This document shows, piece by piece, positions 17,359 through 25,161 of a stretch of DNA of 44,307 bases. Numbering within the stretch: position 1 is the first letter of the stretch; each line of letters opens with the position of its first letter. This stretch comes from Vicinamibacteria bacterium (lineage in GTDB: Bacteria; Acidobacteriota; Vicinamibacteria; Vicinamibacterales; UBA8438), in NCBI GenBank assembly GCA_022821235.1, contig JAJEEA010000465.1, positions 1 through 44,307 of the forward strand, in the 5' to 3' direction. The position numbers and the translations under genes were made by a program. The notes under the pieces were generated by a model, which was not told the origin of the DNA, ran no database searches, and worked only from the letters and a program-made list of their open reading frames with translations.

Positions 17359-18719
17359 CGTTCATCACGAAGCGGACGATTCCGCGCCGCGCGGTGCTGC
17401 GGGGGCTCGGAGCGAGCGTTGCCCTGCCGTTTCTCGACGGCATGGTGCCGGGCCTGAGCGCGCGCGCCGCGGCGGGGCCGGTGCGGTTCGGCGCCGTCTA
17501 CGTGCCCAACGGCATGGTCATGCAGAACTGGACGCCCGCGGCCACCGGCGCCGGCTTCGAGCTGACGCCGATTCTCGAGCCGCTGGCCCCGTTCCGCGAC
17601 CAGCTTCTGGTGCTGTCGGGGCTGAACTGCACGCCCCCGGCAGGCGTCCGCGGAGGCAGCCACTCGCGCGCCGCGACCCGGTTCCTCACCGACGTGCACC
17701 CCGGCGCATGGAACCCCCAGGCGGTCTCGATGGACCAGATCGCGGCCCGCGAGCTCGGGCGCCACACCCCGCTCGCATCCCTCGAGCTGGGGCTGGAGGG
17801 CGCGAACTTCGCCGGCTCGTGCGACAGCGGCGGGTTCAGTTGCGCCTTCTCGTACACCATCGCGTGGCGCGACTCGCAGACCCCGCTGCCGATGGAGCAC
17901 AACCCGCGGGCGGTGTTCGAGCGGCTCTTCGGCGACAACGAGACCACCGACCCCGCCGCCCGCGAGGCGCGCCGCCGCGAGCAGCGCAGCATTCTCGACT
18001 CGGTCCGCGCCGACGTGGTCCGGCTGCGGAGCAGCCTCGGCGCCGGCGATCAGCTCAAGCTCGGCGCGTACCTCGACGCGGTGCGCGACGTCGAGCGGCG
18101 CATCGAGGTGGCCGAGGCCCAGGGCGAGCGGGAGGTGCCGCTGATGGCGCGGCCGATGGGCGCCCCGGCCGACTTCGCCGACCACACCGGGCTGATGTAC
18201 GACCTTCAGTTGCTGGCCCACCAGACCGACCGCACCCGGGTCACCACGTTCATGAGCGGGCACGAGCTGAGCGGCCGCACCTATCCGCAGATCGAGGTGC
18301 CCGACGCCCACCATCCGCTGTCGCACCACCGCGGGGTGGGCGAGTCGCTGCGCAAGCTGACGAAGATCAACCGCTATCACGTCAGCCTGTTCGCCGGCTT
18401 CGTCGAGAAGCTGCGGTCGACGCCCGACGGCGACGGCTCGCTGCTCGACCACATGATCCTGATGTACGGCGCGGGCATGAGCGACAGCAACGCGCACTCG
18501 CCCTACGATCTGCCGATCGTGCTCCTCGGCGGCGCGGGGGGGCAGCTCGCGGGAGGGCGCCACGTCCGCTATTCCGAGCACGGGAGCACGCCGCTCGCCA
18601 ACCTCCACGTGTCGCTCCTCGACAAGCTGGGGGCGCCGGTGGAGCGCATCGGCGACAGCACGGGGCCGCTGCCGCGGCTCCTGGTCGGCCGGGGACCCGA
18701 CCGGCTGACGGGGATCTGA
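17355..18719 (+). CDS. DUF1552 protein, Tat-exported
   Basis: A 454-residue protein. The N-terminus TIPRRAVLRGLGASVALPFL has a twin-arginine signal (RRAVLRG), implying export in folded form. The body is DUF1552, with FGAVYVPNGMVMQNW at the front and SSLGAGDQLKLGAYLDAVRD in the middle. SGHELSGRTYPQIEVPDAHH lies further on, and DGSLLDHMILMYGAGMSD near the end. The biochemical role of DUF1552 is not established. It nearly always follows a PSD1-type cytochrome, and here the start ATG overlaps that gene's TGA (ATGA), indicating coupled translation. AGGAG lies ~9 nt upstream. Confidence 0.9.
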   Translation: MTFITKRTIPRRAVLRGLGASVALPFLDGMVPGLSARAAAGPVRFGAVYVPNGMVMQNWTPAATGAGFELTPILEPLAPFRDQLLVLSGLNCTPPAGVRGGSHSRAATRFLTDVHPGAWNPQAVSMDQIAARELGRHTPLASLELGLEGANFAGSCDSGGFSCAFSYTIAWRDSQTPLPMEHNPRAVFERLFGDNETTDPAAREARRREQRSILDSVRADVVRLRSSLGAGDQLKLGAYLDAVRDVERRIEVAEAQGEREVPLMARPMGAPADFADHTGLMYDLQLLAHQTDRTRVTTFMSGHELSGRTYPQIEVPDAHHPLSHHRGVGESLRKLTKINRYHVSLFAGFVEKLRSTPDGDGSLLDHMILMYGAGMSDSNAHSPYDLPIVLLGGAGGQLAGGRHVRYSEHGSTPLANLHVSLLDKLGAPVERIGDSTGPLPRLLVGRGPDRLTGI

Positions 18720-18810
18720 CGGGGAGCTCGACGTCATGCCTGTGCGGAGCGCATTGTCGCGGCGGGTCGGTCGAAGGGGCTCTGGTGAGACCGTGTCCTG
18801 CGGCGGTCGA

Positions 18811-20325
18811 ATGCGGAGGGGATTCCGCCTCGTGTTCCTCGCGGTCGCCGGGCTCGCGTCCGCGGTGGCCGCGACGTCCGCCCAGGTTTCCGACCTGCGG
18901 TTGATCGACGCCGTCAAGCATCAGGACGCCCCGGCCATCGCCGTCCTCCTCGACGGGTCGGGCACGCCGGACGGCATCGACGTGAACGCGGCCCAGCCCG
19001 ACGGCGCGACGGCGCTGCACTGGGCCGCCTACCACGACGACCTCGAGACGGCGCGCCGGCTGGCGAACGCCGGCGCAGGCGCCTCGGCCGCCAATGACCT
19101 GGGCGTGACCCCGCTCGCCCTCGCCTGCGACAACGGCAGCTCCGGAATGGTGCGGCTGCTGCTCGAGGCCGGCGCCGACCCCGACGCGGCGGTCGAGACC
19201 GGCGAGACCGTCCTCATGACCTGCGCCCGCACCGGGAACGTCGAAGCGGTGCGGCGGCTCCTGGACGCTGGCGCGGACGTCGACGGGCGCGAGCTGCTCG
19301 AATACCAGACCGCGCTGATGTGGGCGGCCGCGCAGGGCCACGTCGAGGTCGTGCAGCTCCTGCTCGACCGCGGCGCCGACGTGCGGGCCCGGTCGCGCGC
19401 GCGCCGGTTCGTCATCAGCCGGCGGCTGCAGTCCGAGCTGCGCTATGGCGAGCTCGGGCGCAGCTACGGCACCGACGCCGAGGAGACGCAGATCGGCGGG
19501 TTCACGCCGTTGCTGTTCGCGGCGCGCAACGGCGACGTCGAGGTGGCGCGCCGGCTCCTCGACGCCGGGGCCGACGCCAACGACACCGCCCCCGACGGTG
19601 CGAGCGCCTTGGTGGTGGCGGCGCACAGCGGCCACCGTGAGCTGGTGTTCCTGCTGCTCGATCGGGGCGCCAACCCGAACGCCTCGGGCGCCGGCTACAC
19701 CGCCCTGCACGCGGCGGTGCTGACCGGCGACATCGAGGTCGTCGAAGCGCTGCTGGCGCACGGTGCGAGCGCGAACGCCCAGGTGACGCTGGCCACGAAG
19801 GTCACCCGCAACGGCCAGGTGCTGATGATCGGCGAGCACCTGCTCGGGGCGACCCCTCTGGCGCTGGCCGCCAAGTTCGCCGAGACCGACCTCATGCGGG
19901 TCCTCGCCGGGGCCGGGGCCGACGTGCGGCTGCCGCTGAAGAACGGGTGGACGCCGCTGATGCTAGCGGCCGGGGCCGGCTGGCGCTACGCGGTATGGGA
20001 CCGGCGCGAGCGGACGCTCCACAAGACGCCGGCGTTCCAGGCCCAGATGTACGACGAGGCCGGCACCCTCGACGCGGTGCGGTTCCTGCTCGACGAGGGC
20101 GCCTACGTCAACGCCGTGGACGAGGACGGCAACACCGCCCTCCACTACGTCGTCGACAAGGGCTTCGACGGCGTCGTCGAGCTGCTCGTCGAGCACGGCG
20201 CCGACCTCGACATCGCCAACCGGCGGGGGCAGACTCCCTACGCCATCGTCGCCCGCGGCCGCACCGGCAACATCGCGGCCGCGCCGGAGACGGTCCGGCT
20301 GCTCGAGTCGCTGGGAACCCGTTAG
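18811..20325 (+). CDS. Exported ankyrin-repeat protein
   Basis: A 504-residue protein with a signal peptide (GFRLVFLAVAGLASAVAATSAQ), so it acts outside the cytoplasm. About eleven ankyrin repeats follow, with consensus TALHWAAYHDDLETARRLANAGA and close variants. They are interrupted by two non-repeat stretches, near residues 190-225 (RARRFVISRRLQSELRYGEL) and ~390-410 (WRYAVWDRRERTLHK). Ankyrin repeats bind proteins; the partner is unknown. It is third in line after the PSD1-type cytochrome and DUF1552, 91 bp downstream. The same order recurs at 34.6-40.2 kb, so a role with those two is likely. I chose ATG 18811 because it begins the signal peptide; the frame is open to 18736. Confidence 0.85.
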   Translation: MRRGFRLVFLAVAGLASAVAATSAQVSDLRLIDAVKHQDAPAIAVLLDGSGTPDGIDVNAAQPDGATALHWAAYHDDLETARRLANAGAGASAANDLGVTPLALACDNGSSGMVRLLLEAGADPDAAVETGETVLMTCARTGNVEAVRRLLDAGADVDGRELLEYQTALMWAAAQGHVEVVQLLLDRGADVRARSRARRFVISRRLQSELRYGELGRSYGTDAEETQIGGFTPLLFAARNGDVEVARRLLDAGADANDTAPDGASALVVAAHSGHRELVFLLLDRGANPNASGAGYTALHAAVLTGDIEVVEALLAHGASANAQVTLATKVTRNGQVLMIGEHLLGATPLALAAKFAETDLMRVLAGAGADVRLPLKNGWTPLMLAAGAGWRYAVWDRRERTLHKTPAFQAQMYDEAGTLDAVRFLLDEGAYVNAVDEDGNTALHYVVDKGFDGVVELLVEHGADLDIANRRGQTPYAIVARGRTGNIAAAPETVRLLESLGTR

Positions 20326-20361
20326 GACGGGTGACGAGATTTACCTTGTCGTGTGTCGGGC

Positions 20362-20426
20362 GCGCAAGGCGGCAGTCTGCGAGGCACGCCTGAGCGTAGT
20401 TGGCAACGTTATATCGATCACTGTCC
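20362..20426 (+). repeat. Intergenic repeat copy A (ends TATATCGAT-box)
   Basis: Positions 20394-20426 match 36275-36307 at 26 of 33 bases, centred on an identical TATATCGAT and a shared GCGTAGT. Weaker similarity extends left to GCGCA at 20362. It lies 36 bp after the ankyrin stop, between that gene and the small cytochrome gene. See copies B and C. Confidence 0.55.
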
Positions 20427-20621
20427 TTAGCGGCTCGTCGTCGACGTGTCGCGGTCGGCTCGTCCGGTTGCGCTCGTCGAGCTTCGGGAAGCCGTTGGCC
20501 GGGCGGCGACGCATCGCAGATCGGCCGTGACGGTATCCTCTGTGATGCAGGCCGGCGGGTAGAATCGGCAGGCCGGCGGCAGCCGGGCGCTGACGACTTC
20601 AAGAACGAGGCAGGCGAAACG

Positions 20622-21374
20622 ATGCGAGTGCTGATGACGGCGGCCGCGGCGGCGGCGATGGCGGCGGGGTCCCTGACGGTGGCGGCGAGCCAGGAGCCGG
20701 ACGTCGAGACCACCGTCAAGGACGGGGTGTACACCACGGCGCAGGCGGCCCGCGGGCGCGAGCGCTACGACGCGAGCTGCCAGCGCTGCCACGGCGCCGA
20801 CCTCACCGGGGGCGCCGGCCGGTCCCTCACCGGGGTCGTGTTCCTGCGCGACTGGACGGGGCTGACCCTCGACGGCCTCTACGAGCGCATGCAGTCGATG
20901 CCCCCCGACGGCTCCGAGAACCTCTCCGACGACGCCTACGTCGACATCATCAGCTACGTCCTCGAGCGCAACGGCTTCCCGTCGGGCGACGCCGAGCTCT
21001 CGGCCGGCCTTCTCGGCCATGTCCGCGTGGAGGGCGAGGACGGCCCCGGCGTCGTGCCCAACTTCGCCCTCGTGCGGGTGGTCGGCTGCCTGGCCGGCGA
21101 CGGCCATGCCGGCTGGCAGTTGTCGTCGGCGAGCCCGGAGGTCCGCGCGGCCGACCCGGCCCCCTCGGCCGGCGACGCCCTCGCCGAGGCGCAGGCCATC
21201 CCCCTCGGCGACCGCGCCTTCAAGCTGCTCTACGTCTTCCCGAGCCCCGAGGCCTACCTCGGCCACAAGGTCGAAACCAAGGGCCTGCTCATCCGCGACG
21301 AGAGCGGCGCCGCCGACGCCGTCGACAGCATCAACGTGACTTCCGTCCAGGGGCTCGCCGAAGTCTGCGAGTAG
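20622..21374 (+). CDS. Small exported c-type cytochrome with unknown C-terminal domain
   Basis: A 250-residue protein with an Ala-rich signal peptide. A single-heme class I-like cytochrome domain spans ~40-120: RGRERYDASCQRCHGADLTG, with heme motif CQRCH at 53-57 and the likely axial Met in MQSMPPDG. DDAYVDIISYVLERNG is the usual terminal helix. The last ~125 residues (LGHVRVEGEDGPGVVPNFAL to the end) are a separate domain I do not recognise. It is downstream of the ankyrin gene, separated by 296 bp that contain repeat copy A. Confidence 0.85.
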   Translation: MRVLMTAAAAAAMAAGSLTVAASQEPDVETTVKDGVYTTAQAARGRERYDASCQRCHGADLTGGAGRSLTGVVFLRDWTGLTLDGLYERMQSMPPDGSENLSDDAYVDIISYVLERNGFPSGDAELSAGLLGHVRVEGEDGPGVVPNFALVRVVGCLAGDGHAGWQLSSASPEVRAADPAPSAGDALAEAQAIPLGDRAFKLLYVFPSPEAYLGHKVETKGLLIRDESGAADAVDSINVTSVQGLAEVCE

Positions 21375-21414
21375 ACGGCGCCACTCCGCGAGGACGCTCT
21401 CCGCAGCGACCGAT

Positions 21415-21798
21415 TCAGCAGGTGACGACGGCGGCGCGGGTGCCGGCCGCGGTCGCGAGGCGCCGGATGTCGTCGGGATCGCTCGTGAGTATCCGGTCGC
21501 CGTGCTCGGCGGCGAGCACGACGGTGGCGTCGATCGGGTCGGCGGTGCCGGCGCGGGCGATCAGGATGCCGGCCCTCCGTCCCATCCGTTCGTCCACCGG
21601 TCGGATGTCGACGGCCTGCAGCAGGCGGGCGAGTCGAGCCTGACGGCCATCCGGGTTTCGCCACACCTGACCGACCACGATGGCGCTCGTTCGCAGGTCC
21701 ACCCGGTTCGCGACGGCGACGCGCAACCGGGCCATCATCGTCCGCTCGCCGCGGTCCACGGCGACGAACGCGCCCGCGTCGAGAACGAGCGCACTCAC
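21415..21798 (-). CDS. vapC: PIN-domain toxin, VapC
   Basis: A 127-residue PIN protein starting at a GTG that overlaps the antitoxin stop (GTGA). LVLDAGAFVAVDRGER carries the first Asp. VVGQVWRNPDGRQARLARLL, with Q rather than E at the second position, is the form I associate with one VapC subgroup. PIDATVVLAAEHGDRILTSD and PDDI provide the later acids. It is a probable RNase toxin in a complete two-gene module. Confidence 0.85.
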   Translation of the reverse strand: MSALVLDAGAFVAVDRGERTMMARLRVAVANRVDLRTSAIVVGQVWRNPDGRQARLARLLQAVDIRPVDERMGRRAGILIARAGTADPIDATVVLAAEHGDRILTSDPDDIRRLATAAGTRAAVVTC

Positions 21799-22040
21799 GC
21801 CGCGGGCTCCCCCGTCCGAAGGCCCAGCTCGGCTTCTGCGCGCCGGAGCTCGTCAGTCGTCAGCGCCCCATGCTCGGCCTCCCACTCGTCCAGGAACTCG
21901 CGCAATGCGTCGGCGCGGAGCCTGGCGGCGGCCGCGCCCGCCAGCCAGGACGAGACGCCCGTGCCCGACCTGCGGGCGGCGGAGCGGATCCTGTCTCCCA
22001 GCGCTCGTTCGAACGAGACGCTCATTTTCACTGCCTTCAT
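21795..22040 (-). CDS. Antitoxin for the adjacent VapC (ribbon-helix-helix like)
   Basis: About 81 residues from the ATG at 22040. AVKMSVSFERALGDRIRSAA is a short strand followed by a helix, as in ribbon-helix-helix antitoxins. The acidic C-terminus (REFLDEWEAEHGALTTDELR) should bind the toxin. A further in-frame ATG at 22025 is possible. A TACC-AC-GGTA inverted repeat at 22053-22062 sits 13 bp upstream and may be its operator. The sequence is less conserved than other VapB proteins here. Confidence 0.75.
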   Translation of the reverse strand: MKAVKMSVSFERALGDRIRSAARRSGTGVSSWLAGAAAARLRADALREFLDEWEAEHGALTTDELRRAEAELGLRTGEPAA

Positions 22041-22163
22041 GACGACCGATGCTACCACGGTATTCTCCGAGCTGCCGCTCGGCCGCCGAGGAGGCTGCCC
22101 CGTGCGCAAGGTGGACGCGAGATCGAACGGCGGCGCCGAACACGGCGGGGCCGTGCGGCGCCG

Positions 22164-22310
22164 CTATCTCACTCTGAACGGCACCTCGCGACCGGCTCGA
22201 AAGCGGGTCTCCTCGTCCCATGCTTCCACCGAGAGGACGTAACGTCCCGGTCCAAGGTCCCCGAGCGGCAGGCTCGCGCGGTAGGGCGTCGCCGCGTCGG
22301 CGGTGAAGCG
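22164..22310 (-). pseudogene. 3' remnant of a second VWFA-related gene (last ~48 codons)
   Basis: The translation begins RFTADAATPYRASLPLGDLG and ends FRAGREVPFRVR-stop. This is nearly identical to the last residues of the VWFA-related protein at 23687. The upstream sequence does not match and no start codon serves it. It lies downstream of LRR gene 1 in the same relative position as the larger VWFA fragment lies downstream of LRR gene 2, so it is a deleted duplicate. Confidence 0.8.
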
Positions 22311-22407
22311 TTGCCGGTTCGACTGGCAACCCGGCGACAACCAGTCCAGAACTCGACAACTCCGCCGCGACAGTCACGGCACGCATCCCCCGCCCTCGCG
22401 ACCGTCG

Positions 22408-23616
22408 TTATGCGGCCGGCTGCCGCTCCGTTACATGCCGGCGCAGCCCCAGCACGACGAGGACGAGCGCCAGCATCCACAACGCCGCCGGCGGGAGTGC
22501 CGTCACCGCCGCACACAGGGGAACATCCTCGTCGAGCGCCAGTTGTCCGAACACCGTGTCCTGTATCTCCGGCGGCAGACAGAGCCCGGTGTCGCCGTCG
22601 ATTCTCAGGAAGGTCAGCTCCGTGAGGTTTCCGAGCTCGACCGGAATCGGTCCGCTCAAGTGGTTGCCGTGGATTTGCAGTCTCTCGAGGTTGGTCAACC
22701 GGCCCAGCTCGGGGGGGATCGGTCCGCTCAACTGGTTGTTCGACAGACTCAGGATAGCCGTCAGTGCTGTCAACCGGCCCAGCTCGGGGGGGATCGGTCC
22801 GGTCAACTGGTTCCCGCCGAGCTGCAGGTTCGTCAAGCGGGTCAACTGGCCGAGTTGGGGCGGGATCGGCCCGGTCAACTGGTTGCGGAAGAGACTCAGG
22901 GATATCAGATTGGTCAGTTGGCCCAGCTCGGGCGGAATCGGCCCGGCCAACTGGTTGCGGTGGAGCTGCAGTCTCTCGAGGTTGGTCAACCGGCCCAACT
23001 CGGGGGGGATCGGTCCGGTCAACTGGTTGTCCGACAGACCCAGGATAGTCGTCAGCGCTGTCAACCGGCCCAGCTCGGGGGGGATCGGTCCGTTCAACTG
23101 GTTCTCGTCGAGATGCAGCAGGTCGAGGTTGGTCAACTGGCCCAGTTGGGGCGGGATGGGGCCGGTCAACTGGTTGCGGTGGAGATTCAGGCTTGTCAGT
23201 CCGGTCAACCGGCCCAGTTGGGGCGGGATGGGGCCGCTCAACTGGTTGAACCGGAGCGACAGGATTCTCAGCCTGGTCAACCGCGCCAGTTCGGGCGGGA
23301 GCGCCCCGCTCAAGTTGTTGCTCCGAAGGACAAGGGCATCCACCCGACCCTGTTCGTTCGTGTAGACCCCGGACCACTCCGAGAGCGGCGCGTCGCTCAG
23401 CCAGTTGGTGCTGAAGAACCAGTCGGGCCCGCCGGTCGCGTGGTAGAACGCCTCGAGCACCTCCCGGTCCGACTCCACGCCGACCTGACCGCATGCCTCG
23501 TCGCCCGGGGCGAGCGCGCCGGCGATTGCCAGCAGGCCGATGCAGACACTCTTCGAACGCCGGGATGCCGCCGCGAGGGCCGAGAACCCGGCCGCGAGAG
23601 ACGATCGTCGGTTCAT
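22408..23616 (-). CDS. Exported plant-type leucine-rich-repeat protein, copy 1
   Basis: A 402-residue protein starting at an ATG with GAGGAGGACCG upstream. It has a signal region, then a cap with DREVLEAFYHATGGPDWFF, then ten ~24-residue plant-type LRRs of the form NQLTGPIPPELGRLTNLxxLxL. After the repeats come LCLPPEIQDTVFG and a terminal hydrophobic helix PAALWMLALVLVVLGL followed by arginines, resembling a C-terminal sorting or anchoring signal. LRRs bind proteins or glycans, so surface display is likely. Repeats 4-5 and 8-9 match each other closely (291-bp spacing), showing an internal duplication. Copy 2 at 25162 has the same layout. Confidence 0.88.
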   Translation of the reverse strand: MNRRSSLAAGFSALAAASRRSKSVCIGLLAIAGALAPGDEACGQVGVESDREVLEAFYHATGGPDWFFSTNWLSDAPLSEWSGVYTNEQGRVDALVLRSNNLSGALPPELARLTRLRILSLRFNQLSGPIPPQLGRLTGLTSLNLHRNQLTGPIPPQLGQLTNLDLLHLDENQLNGPIPPELGRLTALTTILGLSDNQLTGPIPPELGRLTNLERLQLHRNQLAGPIPPELGQLTNLISLSLFRNQLTGPIPPQLGQLTRLTNLQLGGNQLTGPIPPELGRLTALTAILSLSNNQLSGPIPPELGRLTNLERLQIHGNHLSGPIPVELGNLTELTFLRIDGDTGLCLPPEIQDTVFGQLALDEDVPLCAAVTALPPAALWMLALVLVVLGLRRHVTERQPAA

Positions 23617-23686
23617 CGGTCCTCCTCGTTGTCCCGTCCCGTGCGTTCCCCTTGCTCGGCCGACGACGGAGGCGCCCGGGAGGGCG

Positions 23687-25141
23687 CTATCTGACCCTGA
23701 ACGGAACCTCGCGACCGACCCGCGCGCCGGTCTCCTCGTCCCATGCTTCCACCGCCAGGACGTACGTTCCCGGGCCGAGCTCCCCGAGCGGCAGGCTCGC
23801 CCGGTAGCTCGCGGCCGTGTCCGCGGTGAAGCGCTCCTCGGGTCCGCGGAACACGATCTCTCCGGCATCGTCGCGGATGGTACAGGTGGCGTTGAACCGC
23901 CGCTCCCGGCGGGACCCTTGGACGTAGATCTCGGCGAACGCCGCCAGCGTATCGCGCGCGTCGAAGAAGCGGCGGGCCGCCGGGGCGAAGGGAAGCGCGC
24001 TCGGGAGACCGGGACCGGTCGCGAGGGTCGGCACCGGCGTGTCCGAGGTCAGCGCCACCCCGCTCATGGTGATCGAACCGGACCGGAAGTCGGGGACGTC
24101 CATCTCGTGGTGCACGCTGCCGACCCCGCCCCCGAGACGGTCCACGACCGCGGCGCGCAGATGGACCCGTCCCGGCTCCGGCAGGTCGAGCCGGGAGACG
24201 ACCCGCAGGCCGTGCTCGGCAACGGCGCCACGCAGCTCGGCCGGCAGCGACACCTCGACTTCGCGGCGGGCCAGCACGGTCCCGTCCGCATCGGCGGCGA
24301 CGACGGTCAGGACCAGGTCGACCGCGAGGGCACCCCCGCCGTCCGGGGGAGGCTGCACCCGGACCGCGACCACCTCCGGCTGCTGGCCCGCGTTCTCGCC
24401 CCGGAGCGGCAACCCCGTGAGCTCGAGCGGCAGGCCCGACTGCGGCAGGGGGCTGTCGAGCAGGGCCGACAGCCGCGTCGCGACGTCGTCGGGCTCGTGG
24501 GGCCGGCGGGTGTGAACGTAGCTGCGACGGGCGCGGACGTTCACGTCCGGACGGTCGACTCGAATGCGAATCTGATGGAGACGATCGTCCGGTTCGTCGC
24601 GGGGCGGGCGGTAGCCCAGCAGGTAGTAGGTGCTCTGCTCGCGGACGACGCGCTCGAACGCCTGGCGGAACTGGTTGGAGTCGACGAGCGCGAAGCCGCC
24701 GGTCTCCTCGGCGAGGGTGCGGAGGCTCTCCTTCTCGCGCCGGATCGCGGCCGAGAACCGCTCGTCGGTGAACAGAAAGCGCGTCCGAATGGACGACTGC
24801 TCGCCGGTCGGCAGGCCGCGGGGGTCGATGGCGTACAGCGTCACGTCGTGACGAGCCGCGATGCCGGATGCCCGGGACATCGCATCGCGCAGTTCGAGCG
24901 TGTCCGCCGCCAACGACCCTGCGCCGCGCGTCACGGGCGAGCTCCCGGTATCGATGCCCTGGCCGATGAGGATGATCGCCTTGCGGCGGGCGTCGCCCCC
25001 GCCCATCCACTCGGCTATCCGTTCCAGGGTTCGCAGCATCCGGAGCTTCGTCGGCCCGCCGAACGGGGTGCTATCGGCGTCCTCGAGCCGTTGCCGAACG
25101 TCGAGGCCCCGGAACCGGTCGACCACGTCCAGCAGCCGCAC
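23687..25141 (-). CDS. VWFA-related acidobacterial protein, 5'-truncated
   Basis: 484 codons are open from a GTG at 25141. The visible part matches the later half of the VWFA-related acidobacterial family: ARRKAIILIGQGID, VTLYAIDPRGLP, LRTLAEETGGFALVDSN, REQSTYYLLGYRPPRDE, then IRIRVDRPDVNVRARRSYVH and a beta-rich C-terminus. The signal peptide, the N-terminal domain with the GLxxxDFxVxEDG-like stretch, and the first part of the VWA fold are missing. LRR gene 2 ends 20 bp before this frame. No good ribosome binding site precedes the GTG. It is probably a non-functional fragment, or a cytoplasmic remnant. Confidence 0.7.
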   Translation of the reverse strand: MRLLDVVDRFRGLDVRQRLEDADSTPFGGPTKLRMLRTLERIAEWMGGGDARRKAIILIGQGIDTGSSPVTRGAGSLAADTLELRDAMSRASGIAARHDVTLYAIDPRGLPTGEQSSIRTRFLFTDERFSAAIRREKESLRTLAEETGGFALVDSNQFRQAFERVVREQSTYYLLGYRPPRDEPDDRLHQIRIRVDRPDVNVRARRSYVHTRRPHEPDDVATRLSALLDSPLPQSGLPLELTGLPLRGENAGQQPEVVAVRVQPPPDGGGALAVDLVLTVVAADADGTVLARREVEVSLPAELRGAVAEHGLRVVSRLDLPEPGRVHLRAAVVDRLGGGVGSVHHEMDVPDFRSGSITMSGVALTSDTPVPTLATGPGLPSALPFAPAARRFFDARDTLAAFAEIYVQGSRRERRFNATCTIRDDAGEIVFRGPEERFTADTAASYRASLPLGELGPGTYVLAVEAWDEETGARVGREVPFRVR

Positions 25142-25161
25142 CCCCGCGCTCGCGACCGTCG

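Noticed and set aside
20317-20332. ACCCGT-tagg-ACGGGT hairpin at the ankyrin stop as a terminator
   Set aside because: The stem is only 6 bp, overlaps the stop codon and has no T-run; too weak to list.
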